A DNA stretch of 64,000 nt from an uncultured Clostridia bacterium (GCA_947595585.1 CANQET010000003.1:62001-126000), one strand, 5' to 3'. Counted from the stretch's first letter, positions 51,394-61,974 are shown. Numbers and translations: made by a program. Notes: generated from the letters alone by a model not told the origin.

Positions 51394-54300
51394 TCACATC
51401 ACCGTGTCGCCGCCGAGCTTCTTCTCGACTTCGGAGAGCTTGACGGAGACGATCTTCGAGACGCCCTTCTCCTCCATCGTGACGCCGAACAGCGTATCGG
51501 CCTGGTTCATGGTGGGCTTTCTGTGGGTGATGACGATGAATTGCGTCTCCTGCGCAAACTGCTTGAGGTACTTCGCGAAGCGGTCGACGTTCACATCGTC
51601 GAGCGCGGCGTCGATCTCATCGAGGATACAGAAGGGCATGGGGTTGGACTTCAGGATCGCAAAGAGGATGGCGATGGAAGTCAGCGTCTGTTCGCCGCCC
51701 GAGAGCAGCGAGATCTTGGAGAGCTTCTTGCCCGGCGGACATGCGACGATCTCGACGCCCGCTTCGAGCGGATCGACGCCCTCCTCGTAATCGAGCTGCA
51801 TCTCCGCCCTGCCGCCGCCGAAGAGGTCGTGGAAGGTCGTGGAGAAGTTCTCGTTGATGCGGTTGAAGCCCGCATCGAATTGTTCTTTCATGCGCCGCTT
51901 GACGTCTTCGAGGGAATCGGTGAGGTCGTGGATGCCCTTATCAACGTCGGCCCGCTGCGTCTCCATCTCATTGTAGCGGGCGAGGAGCTCTTCGTAGCTC
52001 TCGATGGCGGTGAGGTTGACGTTGCCGAGCTCGCCGATCTTGCGCTTCAGGGAGGCGATGTTCTTCCCCGAGCTCTCGAAGTCGTAGGCGGGATCGCGCA
52101 GCTCCTGTGCCGTCTCGTAGGTGAGGTCGTACCCCTCCTGCAGGCGCTGGGTGAGCTGTTCGAGGTAGACCTCGGCACGCCCCTTTTCGTTCTTGGCGCC
52201 CGCGATCTCTTCCTTGACGGCGTTCTGCCGCGCATAGGCCTCGGAGCGCTCCGCGGAGATCTTCTCCTGCTCCTCGGTGATCTGCCGTTTCTCGGTCTCG
52301 ATGGCATCGCGGTCCGCATGCAGTTTTTCGACGACGACGCGGTCTTCCTCGCTGAGGCCGACCCGCGCTTCCTCGACCTCGAGCTCGGCGATCTTCTGCT
52401 CGCAGCTTGCGATGCTCGCCTGCATATCCTTGACCTTTTCGGCAAGCTCCCTCTGCTCCGCCTTGAGCTTCTCGGCGTTCTGCCTGTCGGCCTCACGGGA
52501 GGAAGCGAGCGAAGCGCTCTCGATCTTGAGCTTGGAGATACGGTCGAGGATGGCCGCACGCTCCTCGCGGACGGTCTCGATCTTGCCCGAGCTGAGCTTG
52601 AATCCCTCTGCCGCCTCGCTGCGGATACGGCGGAGAAGCTCTTCGTTTTCCTGCGAAGAGAGCACCTCGCTCTCGAGGTCGCTCGCCTTGCGGGTGAGGC
52701 GTTCCAAGAGATCGGTGTATTCTTTGATGGTGGCGTTGCGTTCTTCGACGAGGTCGGAGAGCGCACGTACGCGCTGGGTGAGTGCGGCGAAGTCCGCTGT
52801 CTTCTGCTGGACCTGAAGGCGGAAGGCATCGCGGTTCTTCCGCGCTTCGGCGAGTTCCTTTTCGCAGGAGGCGAGCGCCGCCGTGAGACGGGAAAGCTCG
52901 GACCTGTACTGTTTTATTTTGTCTTCGGACTCGCGGATCAGGCGGTCTGCGGAGAAGAGATTGGCCTCTTTGCTCCTGTGGCCGCCGCTCATCGCACCGC
53001 TCGTCTGGATGATGTCGCCGTCGAGCGTGACGATACGGAAGGCCTCGGGGAAGTGGTTGCGGATCCTCGTCGCATCCGTGAGATTTTCGCAGATGAGCGT
53101 GTTGCCGATGAGGTTCTTGATGACGTTGGTATCGTGCTCATCGTAGCGGATGAGGTCGTTCGCCGAGGCGATGGCGCCCTTTTCGGAGAGCGCACGGCGC
53201 AGATCGCGCGAATCTTCGCGGGGACGCATGCCGTCGAGGGGCAGGAACGTCGCCGTGCCGATGCGGTTGACGCGCAGATATTCGATGAGCTGCTGGGCGT
53301 CGCGCTGGGTCTCGGTGACGATGGACTGCATCGCCCCGCCGAACGCGGTCTCCATGGCAACTTCGTATTGTTTGTCGGTATGTACGAGGTCGGCGATCGT
53401 GCCGCGCATGCGCTTTGCGAGCGCGGGATCGGACTTCGCGTCTGTTCTCAAGCGGCGGACGGCCTCGCGGTACCCCTCCGAGCGGTCGCGCACGGAGAGC
53501 TGGTATTTGAGCTGATATTCGCCGTTGGAGATATCGTTTTGGGCCTTGGTGATGGCCTCGCTGTATTTGCGGTAGCCGCGCTCGAGGGCATCGGCTTCGT
53601 CGTCGAACTCCTCCTCCTGCTCCTTCTGGTGATCGAGGAAGTTCTTACACTCCTTGAGCTGCTTTTCGGCCTCGGCGAGCTGACGGGCATGCTCATCGCG
53701 GAAGCGCGTCTCACGGGCGATCGCGGCGTTGATCTCGCCGATCCTATCCTGCGTGGCGTCGCGCTGGGCGGAGAGGCTTCCCTGGCTCGCACGGAGATCG
53801 GCGAGCTGTTCTGCCGAAGAGAGCTCGCTGGCGTGCGTCTCGTCGGTCTCGAGCTCGTGGGCGATGATCCGCTTGTCCGCTTCCGCGAGGCGGGCATCGA
53901 GCTCAAAGAGCTGTTTATCGATCTCATGGATGCGTTTTTCCGCACTCAGGAGGCGTTTTTCGCCCGAATCGAGGAGGACGTCGATCTCCCCCGAACGGCG
54001 CTCGGAATCGGCGATATCCTCGGTCGCACGGGCACGCTGCTGGCTATACGCCTTGATGCGCTCCTGCATGACTTTGGCTTCGCCCGACTTGTGTTCGTTA
54101 TCGACCTCGTACTTTCTGAGGTCGTCGTTGACGAGACGGAGCTCGTTGTCTACCTCGGAGCTGCGGAGCCGCGCGGAGGCCTCCTTCCCGTCGATGAGAA
54201 GGATCTGCGCCTCGACCTGCGAGAGCTCGGCCTCGGCCGCCGCGATGCGCCCGTTGTAGCGCGCTTCGTCCTGTGCGAAACGGTCGCTGCGGATGAGGAA

Positions 54301-54987
54301 GGTATTGACTTCCTCGTATTTGAGCTTATCGACGTATTCGCGGTATTTGCGCTCCTCCTCGGCCTGTTTGGCGAGGGGATCGAGGGTGCGCTTGGCCTCG
54401 TCGATGCGCTGGCAATAGAGGGCGAGTTTATCGCGGGAGAGGTCGAGTTTGCGCTCGATCTCGGCCTTGGTCGCCTTGTATTCCATGATGCCCGTCGCTT
54501 CCTCGAAGATCGCACGGCGCTCCTCGGGGCGGGAATTCATGATCTGGGTGACTCTCCCCTGCCCGATGATGGAATACCCCTCCTTGCCGATGCCCACGCC
54601 GTGGAAGAGGGCGAGGAGGTCCTTTCTGAGGCAGGGCTGCATGTTGAGCAGGTATTCGCTCTCGCCCGAACGGTAGAGGCGGCGGGTCATGGCGACTTCC
54701 GCATATTCTACGTCGAACATCTTGTCCGCATTGTCGAAGACGAGCGTGACTTCGCAGAAGGAGAGCGGGCGGCGCAGGTCGGTGCCGTTGAAGATGACGT
54801 CCTGCATGGAGGCGCCGCGCAGGTTCTTCGCCGATTGTTCGCCGAGCACCCAGCGCACGGCGTCGGCAACGTTGGACTTCCCGCATCCGTTGGGTCCGAC
54901 GATGCAGGTCACGCCGTCGTCGAATTTGACGGCCGTCTTATCGGCAAACGATTTGAAGCCGATCAATCTGATTTCTTTGAAATTCAT
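51394..54987 (-). CDS. smc: Chromosome segregation protein SMC
   Basis: 1197-aa SMC ATPase. Walker A GPNGCGKSNVADAVRWVLGEQS at the N-terminus, two long coiled coils, a hinge domain at about 510-640 (GTIADLVHTDKQYEVAMETAFGGAMQSIVTET...GDIIQTSGAMSGG), and the C-terminal signature LLSGGEQTLTSIAILFAILKSNPMPFCILDEIDAALDD. It starts 3 bases after the rnc stop, in the usual rnc-smc order. Confidence 0.97.
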   Translation of the reverse strand: MNFKEIRLIGFKSFADKTAVKFDDGVTCIVGPNGCGKSNVADAVRWVLGEQSAKNLRGASMQDVIFNGTDLRRPLSFCEVTLVFDNADKMFDVEYAEVAMTRRLYRSGESEYLLNMQPCLRKDLLALFHGVGIGKEGYSIIGQGRVTQIMNSRPEERRAIFEEATGIMEYKATKAEIERKLDLSRDKLALYCQRIDEAKRTLDPLAKQAEEERKYREYVDKLKYEEVNTFLIRSDRFAQDEARYNGRIAAAEAELSQVEAQILLIDGKEASARLRSSEVDNELRLVNDDLRKYEVDNEHKSGEAKVMQERIKAYSQQRARATEDIADSERRSGEIDVLLDSGEKRLLSAEKRIHEIDKQLFELDARLAEADKRIIAHELETDETHASELSSAEQLADLRASQGSLSAQRDATQDRIGEINAAIARETRFRDEHARQLAEAEKQLKECKNFLDHQKEQEEEFDDEADALERGYRKYSEAITKAQNDISNGEYQLKYQLSVRDRSEGYREAVRRLRTDAKSDPALAKRMRGTIADLVHTDKQYEVAMETAFGGAMQSIVTETQRDAQQLIEYLRVNRIGTATFLPLDGMRPREDSRDLRRALSEKGAIASANDLIRYDEHDTNVIKNLIGNTLICENLTDATRIRNHFPEAFRIVTLDGDIIQTSGAMSGGHRSKEANLFSADRLIRESEDKIKQYRSELSRLTAALASCEKELAEARKNRDAFRLQVQQKTADFAALTQRVRALSDLVEERNATIKEYTDLLERLTRKASDLESEVLSSQENEELLRRIRSEAAEGFKLSSGKIETVREERAAILDRISKLKIESASLASSREADRQNAEKLKAEQRELAEKVKDMQASIASCEQKIAELEVEEARVGLSEEDRVVVEKLHADRDAIETEKRQITEEQEKISAERSEAYARQNAVKEEIAGAKNEKGRAEVYLEQLTQRLQEGYDLTYETAQELRDPAYDFESSGKNIASLKRKIGELGNVNLTAIESYEELLARYNEMETQRADVDKGIHDLTDSLEDVKRRMKEQFDAGFNRINENFSTTFHDLFGGGRAEMQLDYEEGVDPLEAGVEIVACPPGKKLSKISLLSGGEQTLTSIAILFAILKSNPMPFCILDEIDAALDDVNVDRFAKYLKQFAQETQFIVITHRKPTMNQADTLFGVTMEEKGVSKIVSVKLSEVEKKLGGDTVM

Positions 54988-54990
54988 ATC

Positions 54991-55641
54991 TTACCTTACT
55001 TGGAAAATTTCGAGCAGAGCCTTCGCCGCGGCGGTCTCCGCGGCCTTTTTGCTGGTTCCCTTTCCCCCCGCATGCCTGCCGAGGGCGAAGACTTCGGCAT
55101 AAAAACCGCCTTCCGTCTCCCTTGTCCTGTATTCGGGGGCCTCTTTGGCCGTCTCCTGTACGTATTCCTGAAGACGCGTCTTGAAGTTCTCCGCGTCCGT
55201 CCCCGAGAGATGCGCGGCGAGGAATTTCCGCACGGGAGCAAGCCCGCCGTCCGAATAGATCGCCCCGATCACCGCTTCGAAGAGGTTGGAGCTCGTCTTC
55301 CCGCCGAGGTTCTCTTCCCCGCCCGCATGGCGGAGAAAGCGCATGAGCCCCATCCGATGTTCTGCCTGCTCGAGGGCAGGCCGCGCGACGTATTGCTTTC
55401 TCAGCTCCGTGAGGACCCCTTCGTCCTCGCCGTACTTCTTGAAGAGACGTTCGGTGACGATGAGCTGCAGCACGGCGTCGCCCAAGAACTCGAGCCGTTC
55501 GTTGCACACGCCCCCGTGCGCGTTCGCGTAGGAAGAATGCGTAAACGCAGCAAGGAGCAGCGTACGGTCGGAAAACGTGTATCCGATCGCCTGCATGGCC
55601 TGCGCGTAGGTCTCTTCCGTCCAATCTTCGCCGTTTCTCAT
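54991..55641 (-). CDS. rnc: Ribonuclease III
   Basis: 216-aa double-strand-specific RNase. The catalytic signature is NERLEFLGDAVLQLIVTERLF; a second acidic site lies in NLFEAVIGAIYSDGG. The dsRNA-binding domain is at about 145-216 (FKTRLQEYVQETAKEAPEYRT...GKGTSKKAAETAAAKALLEIF). The ATG overlaps the plsX stop by 4 bases. The upstream extension of the frame is spurious. Confidence 0.96.
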   Translation of the reverse strand: MRNGEDWTEETYAQAMQAIGYTFSDRTLLLAAFTHSSYANAHGGVCNERLEFLGDAVLQLIVTERLFKKYGEDEGVLTELRKQYVARPALEQAEHRMGLMRFLRHAGGEENLGGKTSSNLFEAVIGAIYSDGGLAPVRKFLAAHLSGTDAENFKTRLQEYVQETAKEAPEYRTRETEGGFYAEVFALGRHAGGKGTSKKAAETAAAKALLEIFQVR

Positions 55642-56666
55642 TCTTCGGCCGCGATATGGGCGCCGATCATCCCGGCGATGTTGCCGATGAGATCGCCCCT
55701 GTAGGCATCGATCGCCTGTACGACGGAGGGCGTCACGCTCTTGGCTTTGGAGGCGCCGTGGCACTTCACGACGACCTTCTTGAGCCCGAGGAAGACAGAT
55801 CCGCCGAGTTTGGCGTAGTCGAGCATGTTCTTGAGCGCCTTGATCTGCTTTTTCGCACACAGGTAGGCGAGTTTGCTCCCCAAGGACTTGCGGAATTCCC
55901 GCTCGAGCACGGCGGCGACCGTCTTGCCGCAGCCCTCCACCGCCTTCAGGGCGATGTTGCCCGAGAAGCCGTCGGCGACGGCGACGTCCACATAGTCGCC
56001 TTCTCCGAACATGATATCCCTGCCCTCGATGTTGCCGACGAAGTTGATCCCCTCCGTCTCCTTGAGCAGACGGAAGGCCTCCTGATGCAGCGTATCCCCC
56101 TTATGCTCCTCGGTGCCGTTGGTGAGCAGCCCCACGCGGGGAGACTCGATGCCGAAGGCCGCCTTCGCATAGGCCGAGGCCATGATGCCGAACTGCGCAA
56201 GATATTGGGGCTTGCACTCGGCATTGGCGCCGCAGTCGCAGAGCAGCGTCCTCCCGCCGCGGACGTTGGGGATGCCCGGGCAGAGCGCGGGGCGCAAAAC
56301 GCCCTTGATCCTGCCGATGAGCATGATGCCGCCCGTGAGCACGGCGCCCGTCGATCCCGCGGAGACAAATCCCCCCACTTCGGGATCGTTCCGAAGCAGA
56401 TCCAACCCGACGACGAGAGAGCTATCCTTCTTGGTACGGACGGCCTGCGTCGGGATATCGTCGCCCGTGATGACCTCCGTGCAGTGGACGATCTCCACGC
56501 GCGTCGCATCATATTTATATTTTTCGAGCTCGTGCCCGACAAGATTTTCATCGCCCGTGAGCACCAGCATGAAATCTTTTCGTTCGTCGAGCGCCTTCAC
56601 GGCGCCCTTGACGATCTCCGCAGGGGCGTTGTCTCCGCCCATTGCGTCTACGATTATTTTCAGCAT
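55638..56666 (-). CDS. plsX: Phosphate acyltransferase PlsX
   Basis: 342-aa enzyme that makes acyl-phosphate from acyl-ACP for phospholipid synthesis: MLKIIVDAMGGDNAP, SAGSTGAVLTGGIMLIGRIKGVLRPAL, VADGFSGNIALKAVEG, GGSVFLGLKKVVVKCHGAS. It directly overlaps rnc; the fabD, fabG and acpP genes often found between plsX and rnc are absent here. The promoter is unclear; a TAAAAT box lies about 45 bases upstream on the minus strand. No FapR-type operator was recognised. Confidence 0.95.
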   Translation of the reverse strand: MLKIIVDAMGGDNAPAEIVKGAVKALDERKDFMLVLTGDENLVGHELEKYKYDATRVEIVHCTEVITGDDIPTQAVRTKKDSSLVVGLDLLRNDPEVGGFVSAGSTGAVLTGGIMLIGRIKGVLRPALCPGIPNVRGGRTLLCDCGANAECKPQYLAQFGIMASAYAKAAFGIESPRVGLLTNGTEEHKGDTLHQEAFRLLKETEGINFVGNIEGRDIMFGEGDYVDVAVADGFSGNIALKAVEGCGKTVAAVLEREFRKSLGSKLAYLCAKKQIKALKNMLDYAKLGGSVFLGLKKVVVKCHGASKAKSVTPSVVQAIDAYRGDLIGNIAGMIGAHIAAEE

Positions 56667-56768
56667 GTTTTCTTCTCCGAATTATGCAACACACCTTGCA
56701 CAGCAGTATTTTACCATGTATGACGAAAAAAAGATTTTACTTCCAATATATTGAACTTTATATGCCGC

Positions 56769-56797
56769 AAAAACGCCGACGCCCACGGCATCGGCGA
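56769..56797 (-). terminator. Terminator of the opp operon
   Basis: Minus strand stem CGCCGA/TCGGCG followed by TTTTTG, just after the small membrane-protein gene. Confidence 0.78.
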
Positions 56798-56802
56798 TGC
56801 GC

Positions 56803-57075
56803 TTAAAAGAGATTGCCCGTGATAAGCAAAAGAAAGATGTAGATGAGCGTGAAGGCGAGCAAGGTGCAGAGCATCGGGAGGATCATCTTCTTGACGACGG
56901 AAAGGTAGGTCCGCCACTTTTCCTTCATCGTGGACTTCCGCTTGGGCGGCCCCTTCTCCTTTTTCCGCGTGTTCGACATATCGGCGACGGTCGAGCCGTC
57001 GTCCACATAGACGATCTTCTCCTTCTTCTCCTTATCTTTGCCCTTCCCCTTTCCGTTTCGGGTCTTCTTGCTCAT
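56803..57075 (-). CDS. Small single-span membrane protein at the end of the opp operon
   Basis: 90-aa protein. Residues 1-50 are strongly basic ([37 protein letters not shown]). One membrane helix follows (MILPMLCTLLAFTLIYIFLLLITGNLF), so the N-terminus should stay in the cytoplasm. The ATG overlaps the OppF-like stop by 4 bases. No family recognised; the tight coupling suggests a role with the transporter. Confidence 0.68.
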   Translation of the reverse strand: MSKKTRNGKGKGKDKEKKEKIVYVDDGSTVADMSNTRKKEKGPPKRKSTMKEKWRTYLSVVKKMILPMLCTLLAFTLIYIFLLLITGNLF

Positions 57076-58499
57076 TCTTCCTCCTGCGGGTAGCAGTGGC
57101 AGGCGACAAAGTGCCCGGGTTCGTATTCCTTATAGACGGGCGCGATGTGGCTGCAGATCTCCTTCGCGATGGGGCAGCGGGTGTGGAATTTGCAGCCCTT
57201 GGGCGGATCTGCGGGCGAAGGGATATCCCCCTTCAGCACGACGCGGTCCATCTTCACGTCGGGATTGGGATTGGGCACCGCCGAGAAGAGCGCCTGCGTG
57301 TAGGGATGCATGGGGTTGTGGAAGATGCTCTTCTTATCGCCGAACTCCACCATCGTCCCGAGGTACATGACGCCGATCTTATCCGAAATGTGCTTGACGA
57401 CGGAGAGATCGTGCGAGATGAAGAGATACGTGAGCCCGAGTTCCTCCTGCAAATTGCGCAGAAGGTTGATGATCTGCGCCTGTATGGAGACGTCGAGGGC
57501 GGAGACGGGCTCGTCGCAGATGACGAGCTTGGGCTTCACCGAGAGCGAACGCGCGATGCAGATCCTCTGGCGCTGGCCGCCCGAGAATTCATGCGGATAG
57601 CGCTCGTAGTAGTAATCCCTGAGCCCGCATTGCTCCATGAGGCGGAGGACGTAATCCTTCACTTCGGCGGCGGGCACGATGTGATGCACTTTGACGGGTT
57701 CGGAGAGGATCCCCCCTACCGTGCTCCGCGGCGGGAGCGAGGAATAGGGATCCTGGAAGATGATCTGCATCTTGGTGCGAAGGGGACGCATCTTGGAGGG
57801 CTTGTAGCCCGCGATGTCCCTTCCTTCGAAGAAGATCTGCCCGCCCGTGGGCTTATAGAGCTTGAGGATGGAACGGCCCATCGTCGTCTTGCCGCAGCCC
57901 GATTCGCCGACGATACCGAGCGTCTCCCCTGCCTTGAGGGTGAAGGAGACGTCGTCCACCGCACGGAGGGCGAGGGTGACTTTGCCGCCGATCGTCTTCT
58001 TGAGCGGGAAATACATCTTGAGGTGCCGCACTTCGAGGAGGCTCTCCCCGTCTGCGGGCACGAATTCGTCGTCGAGGGCACGGAGCTCGCGCTCCCGCTG
58101 CTCTTTGCGGGCTTCGACTTCGTCGTCGAAGGCCTCGAAATCGCCGTTTGCGAGGGCCTCCGCGTTCTTGTCGAGGAGGGCCTGCTCTTCGGGCGTGATC
58201 TCGGCGAGCTTCGCGCGGCGCTGTTCGTTCTTCTTGCGCAGCTTCTCGAGTTCCTCTTCGGAGACGGGCGGCTCGATCCATTCGGGCTGCTCGTCGATGC
58301 GCTTTTGCATGTATTTGCGGAAGGGGAAGAGACTTCCGATCCCCGCACCGCCCGCAGCGAGCAGGATGAGCCCCAACCACCAGATGACGGGAACGAGGCA
58401 GAAGATACAAATGGCGCTTACGACGCAGAAGAGCGCAAGCAGCACGGCGGCGGCCGTATATAGCGTGCGGATCAACGCATAATCAAAGGGCTTCTTCAT
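57072..58499 (-). CDS. oppF: Oligopeptide ABC transporter ATPase (OppF-like) with N-terminal membrane segment
   Basis: 475-aa protein. Residues about 9-58 form two hydrophobic helices ([46 protein letters not shown]). A charged helical linker follows (60-150). The ATPase domain starts near residue 155: Walker [10 protein letters not shown] at 198-206, signature FSGGQRQR, Walker [16 protein letters not shown]-loop ISHDLS. The C-terminal peptide-transporter Cys motif is [16 protein letters not shown]. Ordinary OppF is about 310-330 aa and soluble. It overlaps oppD by 4 bases. Confidence 0.88.
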   Translation of the reverse strand: MKKPFDYALIRTLYTAAAVLLALFCVVSAICIFCLVPVIWWLGLILLAAGGAGIGSLFPFRKYMQKRIDEQPEWIEPPVSEEELEKLRKKNEQRRAKLAEITPEEQALLDKNAEALANGDFEAFDDEVEARKEQRERELRALDDEFVPADGESLLEVRHLKMYFPLKKTIGGKVTLALRAVDDVSFTLKAGETLGIVGESGCGKTTMGRSILKLYKPTGGQIFFEGRDIAGYKPSKMRPLRTKMQIIFQDPYSSLPPRSTVGGILSEPVKVHHIVPAAEVKDYVLRLMEQCGLRDYYYERYPHEFSGGQRQRICIARSLSVKPKLVICDEPVSALDVSIQAQIINLLRNLQEELGLTYLFISHDLSVVKHISDKIGVMYLGTMVEFGDKKSIFHNPMHPYTQALFSAVPNPNPDVKMDRVVLKGDIPSPADPPKGCKFHTRCPIAKEICSHIAPVYKEYEPGHFVACHCYPQEEE

Positions 58500-59821
58500 T
58501 CGCTCTTCTCCTTATCGTAGAGATGGCAGGCGACAAAGTGCGTCGGGCTGACTTGCACCATCTCGGGATAATCGCCGAAACATTTCTTGATGCAACCGCC
58601 GCAGCGTTCGCGGAAGTAGCAATAATCGGGCATATCGATGGGATTGGGCACGTTGCCGGGGATGTTGAACAGCGTATCGCTGTCCGAATCCATCGTGGGC
58701 TTGGACTTCTGCAATCCGATCGTGTAGGGATGCATCGGGTGGTGGAAGATCTCCGAGACCGTCCCCCGTTCGATGATCCGCCCCGCGTACATGACGACGA
58801 CGTAATCCGCCATCTCGGCGATGATCCCGAGGTCGTGCGTGATGAGCAGAATGGAGCCGTGGATGCGGTCCTTGAGGTCGCGCAGAAGGTCGAGGATCTG
58901 TGCCTGAATGGTGACGTCGAGCGCCGTCGTGGGCTCATCGGCGATGATGAGGCGGGGGTCGCCCGCAAGCGCCATGGAGATCATGACGCGCTGCCGCATG
59001 CCGCCCGAAAGTTCATGGGGATAAGATTTATAGACGCGCTCGGGCATGGCGATGCCGACGAGGTCGAGCATCTCGATGGAGCGGCGCTTGGCGTCTTCCT
59101 TGGTGGCGCCGGGGAAGTGCAGGAGGGTGACTTCGTCGAGTTGGTTGCCGATCGTAAACACGGGGTTGAGGCTCGTCATGGGCTCCTGGAAGATCATCGC
59201 GATCTGCCTGCCGCGGAGACGGTACATCTCCTTGATGGGCATTTGGGCGATATCGAACACCTTCTCTTCCATCTCGAAGATGCGGGTGCCGTAAGCATCG
59301 CGCTTCTGGCGGCGCTCGGTCATGGGCGTGCCGTCTTTGTTGTGCTTTACGTTCCCCTTCTTATCCTTGATCTCGTCGTACTGCGGGTTGCCCGCTTCGT
59401 CGTCGTCCCACACGGGGATGGGCTTGCCCGCCTCATCGCGCTTGAAATCGTAGGACTTGAAGCGGATGCTGCCCGAATAGATCTGCCCGTAAGGGCCCTG
59501 CAGCAGCTGCATGATCGACATGCTCGTGACCGACTTTCCGCAGCCCGATTCGCCGACGACGCCCACCGTCGCCCCTTGCGGGATATCGAAGGAGACACCG
59601 TTGACGGCCTTCACGATGCCCTGTTCGGTGAAGAAGTAGGTGTGCAGGTCCTCGACTTCGAGGATGTTCTTCTCGTCTTTGAGCGTCGCCAAAAACTCGC
59701 TCTCGGGAGCCTTTCTGCGCTTCTTCTTCTCGAGCGCACGGACGATCTTGTTGTTCTCGCGGACGATCGCGCGGACCTCTTTGCCCGAGAGATAGTGGCG
59801 GCTCTTCTTTTTCTCTGCCAT
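58496..59821 (-). CDS. oppD: Oligopeptide ABC transporter ATPase (OppD-like) with extension and insertion
   Basis: 441-aa ATPase. Residues 1-50 are a basic extension ([22 protein letters not shown]). Walker A GESGCGKS is at 90-97. A ~60-aa charged insertion follows the Q-loop-preceding strand ([30 protein letters not shown]). Signature [36 protein letters not shown]; the C-terminal Cys motif is [15 protein letters not shown] typical OppD is ~330-360 aa. Confidence 0.9.
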   Translation of the reverse strand: MAEKKKSRHYLSGKEVRAIVRENNKIVRALEKKKRRKAPESEFLATLKDEKNILEVEDLHTYFFTEQGIVKAVNGVSFDIPQGATVGVVGESGCGKSVTSMSIMQLLQGPYGQIYSGSIRFKSYDFKRDEAGKPIPVWDDDEAGNPQYDEIKDKKGNVKHNKDGTPMTERRQKRDAYGTRIFEMEEKVFDIAQMPIKEMYRLRGRQIAMIFQEPMTSLNPVFTIGNQLDEVTLLHFPGATKEDAKRRSIEMLDLVGIAMPERVYKSYPHELSGGMRQRVMISMALAGDPRLIIADEPTTALDVTIQAQILDLLRDLKDRIHGSILLITHDLGIIAEMADYVVVMYAGRIIERGTVSEIFHHPMHPYTIGLQKSKPTMDSDSDTLFNIPGNVPNPIDMPDYCYFRERCGGCIKKCFGDYPEMVQVSPTHFVACHLYDKEKSE

Positions 59822-59824
59822 ACC

Positions 59825-60970
59825 TTACCTCCTTGCCTTCGGGTCGAGCGCATCCCGAAGACCGTCGCCGACGAAGTTGAATCCGAGCACGGCGATGACG
59901 ATACAGATCCCGGGAGGTCCCCAGATGTTGAAGTAGTTGCGCAAGATGTTCTCGTCCTCGGTGACGATGTTGATCATCGTGCCCCATGCGGCATACGGCG
60001 CCTTGACGCCGAGGCCGAGGTAGGAGAGCGTCGCCTCCTGCAGGATCATACTGCCGAGAGAGAGCGTCATCGAGACGATGAGCTGGGGCAGTACGTTGGG
60101 AATGAGGTGCTTGAAGATCTTCCGCGAGGTGGAAAAGCCCATGGCTTCGGCGGCCACCATATACTCCTGCTCGCGCAGGGATAGGATCTGGCCGCGTACG
60201 AGACGGGCCGTCCCCGGCCACGAGATGAGTGTGAGGAAGAGCATCAGAAGATATATTCGGTATTGCGATTCGATGTGCCATGAATCGAACAGCGTACCGA
60301 TGATGAGCATGATGGGCAGGCTGGGAAGGCACATGAAGATATCGCAGATACGCATGATGATCTCATCCGTCACCCCGCCGAAGTAGCCCGCGATGCCGCC
60401 GAAGATGATCCCGAGGAAGGTGACGGCGAACACCGCGATGAAGCTGATGGAGAGCGAGATCCGCCCGCCGTACATGAGGCGGGTGAAGACGTCCATGCCC
60501 GCTTTATCCGTGCCGAGAATATGCTTGAGCCCGGGCGGCGCATAGGCGTTGAGGGTGCGTTCGGTCTCGGTGACCTGATAGATCGTGTAGGATTCCCCCG
60601 TCGCATCATCGTAGACCGTCATCTCGAGCGCGTAATACTCGATGCGCCCGCTCGCGTCTTCCTCGATCTCCCCCCATGCGCGGTAGACGATGGGCCCGAA
60701 CCAAGAGAAGAGCATGAGGGCGACGATCATCACGAGACCGATCACCGAAAGTTTGGAGCGGAAGAAGCGCCGCATGACCATGCGGAAGGGCGAGAGCAGG
60801 CGGACGTTCTTATCGAGCGCATCGCTCTCATCGAGCATCGCCTCCTCTTGAGGCTCTTCCAAGGCGTGTTCCTCGCCGAGCATGTTGCGCTCGTCGCGCG
60901 CACGGGCTTCGGCCTCTGCCGCCTCGGGGGATACAGCCGTTTCGTTTTTCATCATTTCGTTTTCGTCCAT
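59825..60970 (-). CDS. oppC: Oligopeptide ABC transporter permease (OppC-like)
   Basis: 381-aa permease. An acidic ~55-residue N-terminal extension (EAAEAEARARDERNMLGEEHALEEPQEEAMLDESDALD) precedes the first helix. There are about six membrane segments, a large extracytoplasmic loop (about 95-150) and the EAA-type motif EYMVAAEAMGFSTSRKIFKHLIPNVLP. It starts 3 bases before oppD begins, with tight spacing. Confidence 0.9.
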   Translation of the reverse strand: MDENEMMKNETAVSPEAAEAEARARDERNMLGEEHALEEPQEEAMLDESDALDKNVRLLSPFRMVMRRFFRSKLSVIGLVMIVALMLFSWFGPIVYRAWGEIEEDASGRIEYYALEMTVYDDATGESYTIYQVTETERTLNAYAPPGLKHILGTDKAGMDVFTRLMYGGRISLSISFIAVFAVTFLGIIFGGIAGYFGGVTDEIIMRICDIFMCLPSLPIMLIIGTLFDSWHIESQYRIYLLMLFLTLISWPGTARLVRGQILSLREQEYMVAAEAMGFSTSRKIFKHLIPNVLPQLIVSMTLSLGSMILQEATLSYLGLGVKAPYAAWGTMINIVTEDENILRNYFNIWGPPGICIVIAVLGFNFVGDGLRDALDPKARR

Positions 60971-60981
60971 CTCGGGCCTCC

Positions 60982-61974
60982 TCAGAACAGCTTCACGCGC
61001 GGATCGACGACCGCATACATGAGGTCGGTGAGCAAGACACCGATGACGGACAGGAACGCAAGGAACATATTATACCCCATGATGAAGGGGATATCCGCCG
61101 CCTGCATGGCGCGTAGGGCGATATTCCCGATGCCGGGGAGGTCGAAGACCTGCTCGGTGATCATGGCGCCCGAGAACAGCGTCGGGAGCACGCCCGCGAG
61201 CATGGTGACGATGGGAATCATCGTATTGCGGAAGGCGTGCTTATAGATAACTTTGGATTCGGGAAGCCCCTTTGCCCGTGCCGTGCGGATGTAATCGGAG
61301 TTGAGCACCTCGAGCATGTTCGTGCGCATATAGCGCATCGTCCCGCCGATGCTGAGAAGCACCATGACGGTGAGCGGCAAAATGATGTGCCAGAACTGGT
61401 CGAGAAGGGCCATGATGCCCGTGTACCCCTTCGAAGCATCCTGCAGCGCAGAAGGCGGGAACCAGCCGAGCTGCATGGCGAAGAGATTCTGCAGCACCCT
61501 TCCGAAGAAGAACGAGGGAAGGGAGATACCGATCATGACGAGCACGGTGACCACGTAGTCGCGCACCGAATATTGGTGGGTCGCCGCGGTGACGCCGAGC
61601 GGGATCGCGATGAGATATTCGAGGATGATCGCGATGAAGGCGATGACGAAGGAAACGCCCATGTGGTCGACGATCTCATCGAGCACCGAGTTCCCGTAGA
61701 GGAAGCTCGTGCCGAGATCGAAGCGGCAGAGCGCGCCCAACCAGTTCACGTATCCCTTGAGGATCCCGAGGAAGCTGTCGTCTTCGAGCCCGTACATCTT
61801 CTTCATCGCGTCGATCGTCTCCTGCGCCACTTCCTGCCCCGAGGCCGTGATCTCCGAGATCTTCTGTTCGATGAAGGAGACCGGCATGAGACGGACCAGG
61901 ATGTAGATGAGCAGGGAGACGCCGAGCAAGATGAGGATGGCGAGCCCGAGCCGTTTGAGGATGTATTTCAGCAT
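60982..61974 (-). CDS. oppB: Oligopeptide ABC transporter permease (OppB-like)
   Basis: 330-aa permease. MLKYILKRLGLAILILLGVSLLIYILVRLMPVSFIEQKI is the standard OppB N-terminus; about six helices; the EAA motif is DYIRTARAKGLPESKVIYKHAFRNTMIPIVT. CAGGAGCAGCAAC before the ATG fixes the start. It begins 69 bases after the binding-protein gene ends. Confidence 0.93.
   Translation of the reverse strand: MLKYILKRLGLAILILLGVSLLIYILVRLMPVSFIEQKISEITASGQEVAQETIDAMKKMYGLEDDSFLGILKGYVNWLGALCRFDLGTSFLYGNSVLDEIVDHMGVSFVIAFIAIILEYLIAIPLGVTAATHQYSVRDYVVTVLVMIGISLPSFFFGRVLQNLFAMQLGWFPPSALQDASKGYTGIMALLDQFWHIILPLTVMVLLSIGGTMRYMRTNMLEVLNSDYIRTARAKGLPESKVIYKHAFRNTMIPIVTMLAGVLPTLFSGAMITEQVFDLPGIGNIALRAMQAADIPFIMGYNMFLAFLSVIGVLLTDLMYAVVDPRVKLF

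Noticed and set aside
51523-55704. 1393-aa open frame on the plus strand, and similar long frames opposite other genes (1750-3168, 38959-42084, 21780-24176)
   Set aside because: They lie antisense to smc, argS, lipoprotein 2 and the modular lipoprotein; they lack start signals and recognisable domains, and result from high GC at third positions.
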